A stretch of 33,310 nucleotides of DNA, from NCBI RefSeq assembly GCF_015694725.1, contig NZ_JADQDQ010000022.1, forward strand, positions 1-33,310. Direction: 5' to 3'. This DNA is from Hymenobacter jeongseonensis (GTDB taxonomy: Bacteria; Bacteroidota; Bacteroidia; Cytophagales; Hymenobacteraceae). Every line of letters starts with the position of its first letter. Position 1 is the stretch's first letter. Of this stretch, positions 30,150-33,310 are shown in pieces. The notes below the pieces were generated by a model, which searched no databases, had not been told where the DNA came from, and saw only the letters and a list, made by a program, of their open reading frames with translations. A program made the translations under genes and the position numbers.

Positions 30150-32432
30150 TTACCGCTGCGCCGTGCTGCTTTCCTTCAAGCGAATCAGGTTCAGGGCCGA
30201 GCCGGCTTTGAACCACTCGATTTGACCTTCGTTGTAGGTGTGGTTCAACGTAATCAAGTCGGTGTCGCCGTCGGCGTGGTGCAGGCGGGCTTGCAGGGGC
30301 TGACCGGGGGTGAACGTGGTCAGGCCGAGGATGTCGATGGTGTCGCCTTCCTCAATCAGGTCGTAGTCGGCCTTGTTGGCGAAAGTCAGGCCCAGCATGC
30401 CCTGCTTCTTCAGGTTGGTTTCGTGGATACGCGCGAAGCTCTTCACAATCACGGCGCGCACGCCGAGGTGGCGGGGCTCCATGGCGGCGTGCTCACGCGA
30501 GCTGCCTTCGCCGTAGTTCTCATCGCCCACTACTACCGTGCCGATGCCCATGCTCTTGTAGCCACGTGCGGCCTGGGGCACGGTGGTGTAGCCGTCGCCC
30601 TGGGTCGAGAAGTCCTTCACCTCGTTGGCCTTGCCATTGAAGGCGTTGGTAGCCCCAATGAGCATGTTGTTGGAGATGTTGTCCAAATGGCCACGGTACT
30701 TCAACCACGGGCCGGCCATTGAAATGTGGTCCGTCGTGCACTTGCCCTGGGCCTTGATGAGCAGGCGCAACCCTTTCAGGTCGGTGCCTTCCCACGGCTT
30801 GAAAGGCTCGAGCAACTCGAGGCGGTCGGAACTGGGGCTCACCAGCACTTGCACGCCACTGCCATCGGCGGCGGGCGCCTGGAAGCCGGCATCCTCCACG
30901 GCGAAGCCCTGGGGGGGCATTTCCACGCCACGGGGCTCGTCGAATTTCACGGGACCGTTGGCTCCCTGCAGGGTATCGGTAAGGGGGTTGAAGGTCAGGT
31001 CGCCGGCAATGGCGAAGGCCGTCACGATTTCCGGCGAGGCCACGAAAGCGTGGGTGTTCGGGTTGCCGTCGTTGCGCTTGGCGAAGTTGCGGTTGAAGCT
31101 CGTGATGATGGAGTTCTTGCGCTTGGGGTCGTCGGTGTGGCGGGCCCACTGGCCGATGCACGGACCGCAGGCATTGGCCAGCACTACGCCGCCCATCTGC
31201 GAGAAGGTGTCGAGGAGGCCGTCGCGGGCCACGGTGTAGCGCACCAGTTCCGAGCCGGGCGTGATGGTGAACTCGGCGTTCACGGTCAGGCCTTTCGACA
31301 CGGCCTGGGCGGCAATGCTGGCAGCACGGGTAATGTCCTCATAGCTTGAGTTGGTGCATGAGCCGATGAGTCCTACTTCCAGCTTCTCGGGCCAGCCGTG
31401 CTCTTTCACGGCCGCAGCAAACTCCGAGATGGGCCAGGCGGCGTCCGGCGTGAACGGACCGTTCACGTAAGGCTCCAGCGTGTTCAGGTCGATTTCGATG
31501 AGCTGGTCGTAGAAACGCTCGGGCTGAGCGTATACTTCGTCATCGGCGCGCAGGTGCTGGCGCACGGCGGCGGCGGCATCGGCAATTTCGGCGCGGCCGG
31601 TGCCGCGCAGGTAGTCGCCCATTTTTTCGTCGTAGGCAAACACCGACGTGGTGGCGCCAATTTCAGCGCCCATGTTGCAAATGGTGCCTTTGCCGGTGGC
31701 CGAGAGGCTTTCGGCACCGTCGCCGAAATATTCTACAATGGCACCGGTGCCGCCTTTCACGGTCAGGATGCCGGCCACTTTCAAAATCACGTCTTTAGCC
31801 GAAGTCCAACCGCTCATTTTACCGGTCAGCTTCACGCCAATCACCTTCGGGAATTTCAGCTCCCAGGCCATGCCGGCCATTACGTCCACGGCATCGGCAC
31901 CGCCTACGCCGATGGCCACCATACCCAGGCCGCCCGCGTTGGGGGTGTGGGAGTCGGTGCCAATCATCATGCCGCCGGGGAAGGCGTAGTTCTCGAGCAC
32001 CACTTGGTGAATGATGCCGGCGCCGGGCTTCCAGAAGCCGATGCCGTACTTGTTGGAAACCGAGGCCAGGAAGTCGTAAACCTCCTTGTTTTCGGTGTTG
32101 GCTTCGGCCAAGTCGGCGGTGGCGCCATCCTTTGCCTGAATCAGGTGGTCGCAGTGCACGGTGCTGGGCACGGCGGCCGTGGCCTTGCCGGCCTGCATGA
32201 ACTGGAGCAGCGCCATTTGGGCGGTGGCATCCTGCATGGCCACCCGGTCGGGGGCGAAATCGACGTAGGAAACGCCGCGCTCGTACGCATGCTTTACTTC
32301 GCCCCCGAAGAGGTGGGCGTAGAGGATTTTCTCGGTGAGGGTGAGCGGGCGCGCCACCGCGGCGCGGGCCGCCTCGATGCGGGAACCCATGCCGGCGTAC
32401 ACGGCGCGAATCATTTCCAGGTCGAAAGCCAT
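30150..32432 (-). CDS. acn: aconitate hydratase (mitochondrial-type aconitase)
   Basis: This 760-residue [4Fe-4S] enzyme interconverts citrate and isocitrate via cis-aconitate in the TCA cycle. Signatures of the mitochondrial ACO2-like class are present: VPSTVHCDHLIQA (residues 88-100), MMIGTDSHTPNAGGLG (155-170) and FEYFGDG-like VEYFGDGAESLS. The cluster ligands are C359 (GSCTNSS), C422 and C425 (NACGPCIGQW). The C-terminal swivel domain contains GRGSSREHA-like YGEGSSREHAAMEPRHLG, which binds substrate, followed by IVKSFARIHETNLKKQG. Length and motif order are complete. A candidate promoter -7 box lies just upstream at 32461-32468, and a strong terminator follows. It is cytoplasmic and likely essential housekeeping. 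Confidence 0.97.
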   Translation of the reverse strand: MAFDLEMIRAVYAGMGSRIEAARAAVARPLTLTEKILYAHLFGGEVKHAYERGVSYVDFAPDRVAMQDATAQMALLQFMQAGKATAAVPSTVHCDHLIQAKDGATADLAEANTENKEVYDFLASVSNKYGIGFWKPGAGIIHQVVLENYAFPGGMMIGTDSHTPNAGGLGMVAIGVGGADAVDVMAGMAWELKFPKVIGVKLTGKMSGWTSAKDVILKVAGILTVKGGTGAIVEYFGDGAESLSATGKGTICNMGAEIGATTSVFAYDEKMGDYLRGTGRAEIADAAAAVRQHLRADDEVYAQPERFYDQLIEIDLNTLEPYVNGPFTPDAAWPISEFAAAVKEHGWPEKLEVGLIGSCTNSSYEDITRAASIAAQAVSKGLTVNAEFTITPGSELVRYTVARDGLLDTFSQMGGVVLANACGPCIGQWARHTDDPKRKNSIITSFNRNFAKRNDGNPNTHAFVASPEIVTAFAIAGDLTFNPLTDTLQGANGPVKFDEPRGVEMPPQGFAVEDAGFQAPAADGSGVQVLVSPSSDRLELLEPFKPWEGTDLKGLRLLIKAQGKCTTDHISMAGPWLKYRGHLDNISNNMLIGATNAFNGKANEVKDFSTQGDGYTTVPQAARGYKSMGIGTVVVGDENYGEGSSREHAAMEPRHLGVRAVIVKSFARIHETNLKKQGMLGLTFANKADYDLIEEGDTIDILGLTTFTPGQPLQARLHHADGDTDLITLNHTYNEGQIEWFKAGSALNLIRLKESSTAQR

Positions 32433-32460
32433 AGGATACTTAGGTAAAAGAGTGGTGGTG

Positions 32461-32468
32461 CAAATGTA
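32461..32468 (-). promoter_or_regulatory. candidate -7 element of the aconitase gene
   Basis: On the minus strand this reads TACATTTG, a perfect match to TAnnTTTG, about 28 nt upstream of the ATG. The -33 region has only a weak match. Confidence 0.5.
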
Positions 32469-32657
32469 GTACCTGCGCTAAGTTGTACCTAGCCGGAAGG
32501 CGGCAATAGCATTTTGGGAGCGTTCCACTATGGGTAACGTAGGTTTCCAGGGTAGCGTTGGGATTGGTGCCGTGATTGGCGGCGCGGACCGGCGCGGCCG
32601 GTTCTATTGGGGAGACGGGTGGAAATGCCGGCATTCCCGTTGCACATTTGCCCTGCT

Positions 32658-33278
32658 ATGAATGCAATTTTCCTACGTCAACTGGTAGTTGCCTTTGCCG
32701 GCCTACTGCTAGGCTGCCAGCCGAATACGTCCACTCAGCCGGAAACAGCAGTTGCTGCTGATGCTGTCGCCGCTTCTGTACTAACTCCCGGGGCCTGGCG
32801 CGGGGTGCTAGCGGTGCAGGGACAGGAAATCCCGTTTTTGTTTAAGGTCAAGACCGAAGCCGGTAAGCCAGTGGTTTACCTTGTTAATAATGGCTTGGAA
32901 GGCCAACAGCAACTGCGCTGCGACAGAATCTCAGTAGCGGGCGACTCTGTAACTATTCGTTTGCACGGGGCAAATGCGGCACTGATAGTGCGGGCCAATG
33001 GCACGAACAAGCTGAAAGGAACTTGGGTAAAGTATGGTAAGAAAACATCATACCGCGTACCGCTGAATGCTGAAGCAGGTGAACAGCCGCTTTTTACTGA
33101 GGATGATTTCTCGGCAGGCAAAGTGCTTCCCACAATACATATAGCTATGGTGAAAGGGGCCACTTACAAAACACGATTCCGAGATAATGACGGCAATGTC
33201 TATCCAGCAGTAGGGACAATCAAAGCTGGAAAATGTACTACTCCCCAAAAACTGGACAGTTTAGGCGGGGTTTGTTAA
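32658..33278 (+). pseudogene. lipoprotein with TlpA-like N-terminal domain, truncated by an IS end
   Basis: The start is the ATG at 32658: MNAIFLRQLVVAFAGLLLGC carries a lipobox (LLGC) with lipidated C20, so it is an exported lipoprotein. The domain after it (GAWRGVLAVQGQEIPFLFKV, KPVVYLVNNGLEGQ, DSVTIRLHGANAALIV, GTWVKYGKKTSYRVPL) resembles, from memory, the N-terminal domain that precedes the thioredoxin fold of TlpA-like lipoproteins in Hymenobacter. The coding sequence is natural up to K192 (33231-33233). From 33234 the DNA has the form of an IS3-family end, and the reading frame continues only 14 more residues (CTTPQKLDSLGGVC) to a stop at 33276-33278. The thioredoxin CxxC region is therefore missing, and the gene is probably inactivated. 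Confidence 0.7.
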
Positions 33279-33310
33279 GCAAATTGAAGTAGGGTTGAAG
33301 GTAGGGGTTT
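33234..33310 (+). mobile_element. left end of an IS3-family (IS150-like) insertion sequence, cut by the window edge
   Basis: TGTACTACTCCCC followed by AAAAACTGGACAG has the layout of IS150-subgroup terminal inverted repeats, which begin TGTACT, have a C-rich block and then TGGAC. It begins exactly where the host lipoprotein frame loses sense. No transposase start is reached before the window ends, so orientation and completeness are unknown. The identification rests on terminal-sequence recognition only. Confidence 0.6.

Noticed and set aside
1..33310. CRISPR array, toxin-antitoxin pair, or retron
   Set aside because: No regularly spaced direct repeats, no recognisable toxin or reverse transcriptase, and no matching gene pair were seen on either strand.

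Overview
The window looks like chromosomal DNA of a Bacteroidota bacterium of the Hymenobacter type. The signs are GC-rich protein-coding DNA, Bacteroidota-type -7 elements (TAnnTTTG) lying very close to start codons, two proteins with type IX secretion (T9SS) C-terminal sorting domains, a TonB-dependent receptor with a TonB-domain protein nearby, a mitochondrial-type aconitase, and many small proteins of the kind seen in Hymenobacter. The genus is inferred from these features; there is no rRNA or tRNA gene to anchor it.

Layout. 1-5.1 kb: a small unknown protein, a RecQ helicase, a secreted GH13 alpha-amylase-family enzyme and a single-domain rhodanese. 5.2-10 kb: a secreted multidomain endonuclease I (T9SS cargo), a GNAT-like acetyltransferase, two neighbouring disordered acidic proteins and an Ala/Pro-rich protein. 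10-13.8 kb: a TonB-dependent receptor divergent from a berberine-bridge-type FAD oxidoreductase. 14-16.6 kb: small unknown proteins and a secreted TonB C-terminal-domain protein. 16.6-21.4 kb: PaaN-type aldehyde dehydrogenase and a T9SS-exported S8 peptidase. 21.6-23.9 kb: a umuDC SOS-mutagenesis operon divergent from an 82-residue unknown gene, with palindromes between them. 24-25.6 kb: a DUF2459 protein and a Dph6-like PP-loop ATPase. 25.7-27.25 kb: an AT-rich island carrying a GT47/exostosin-like glycosyltransferase whose start looks damaged or non-canonical. 27.3-29.4 kb: a GT2 glycosyltransferase, a small membrane protein and an EcsC-family protein. 29.4-33.3 kb: a DUF3885 protein, aconitase, and a lipoprotein gene cut short by what looks like the end of an IS3-family element at the right edge.

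Shared themes are cell-surface and export functions (amylase, nuclease, peptidase, TonB receptor, lipoprotein, glycosyltransferases) and DNA repair (RecQ, UmuDC). Four intergenic palindromic elements from three families sit at or just after gene ends. They resemble REP/BIME elements, and the best-formed ones are nested palindromes in which each arm is itself a hairpin. No CRISPR array, complete prophage or obvious defence island is visible. The least explained items are the nested repeats, the ACTAA/TTAGT palindromes of the umuD divergent region, the start of the GT47 gene and the IS-interrupted lipoprotein.
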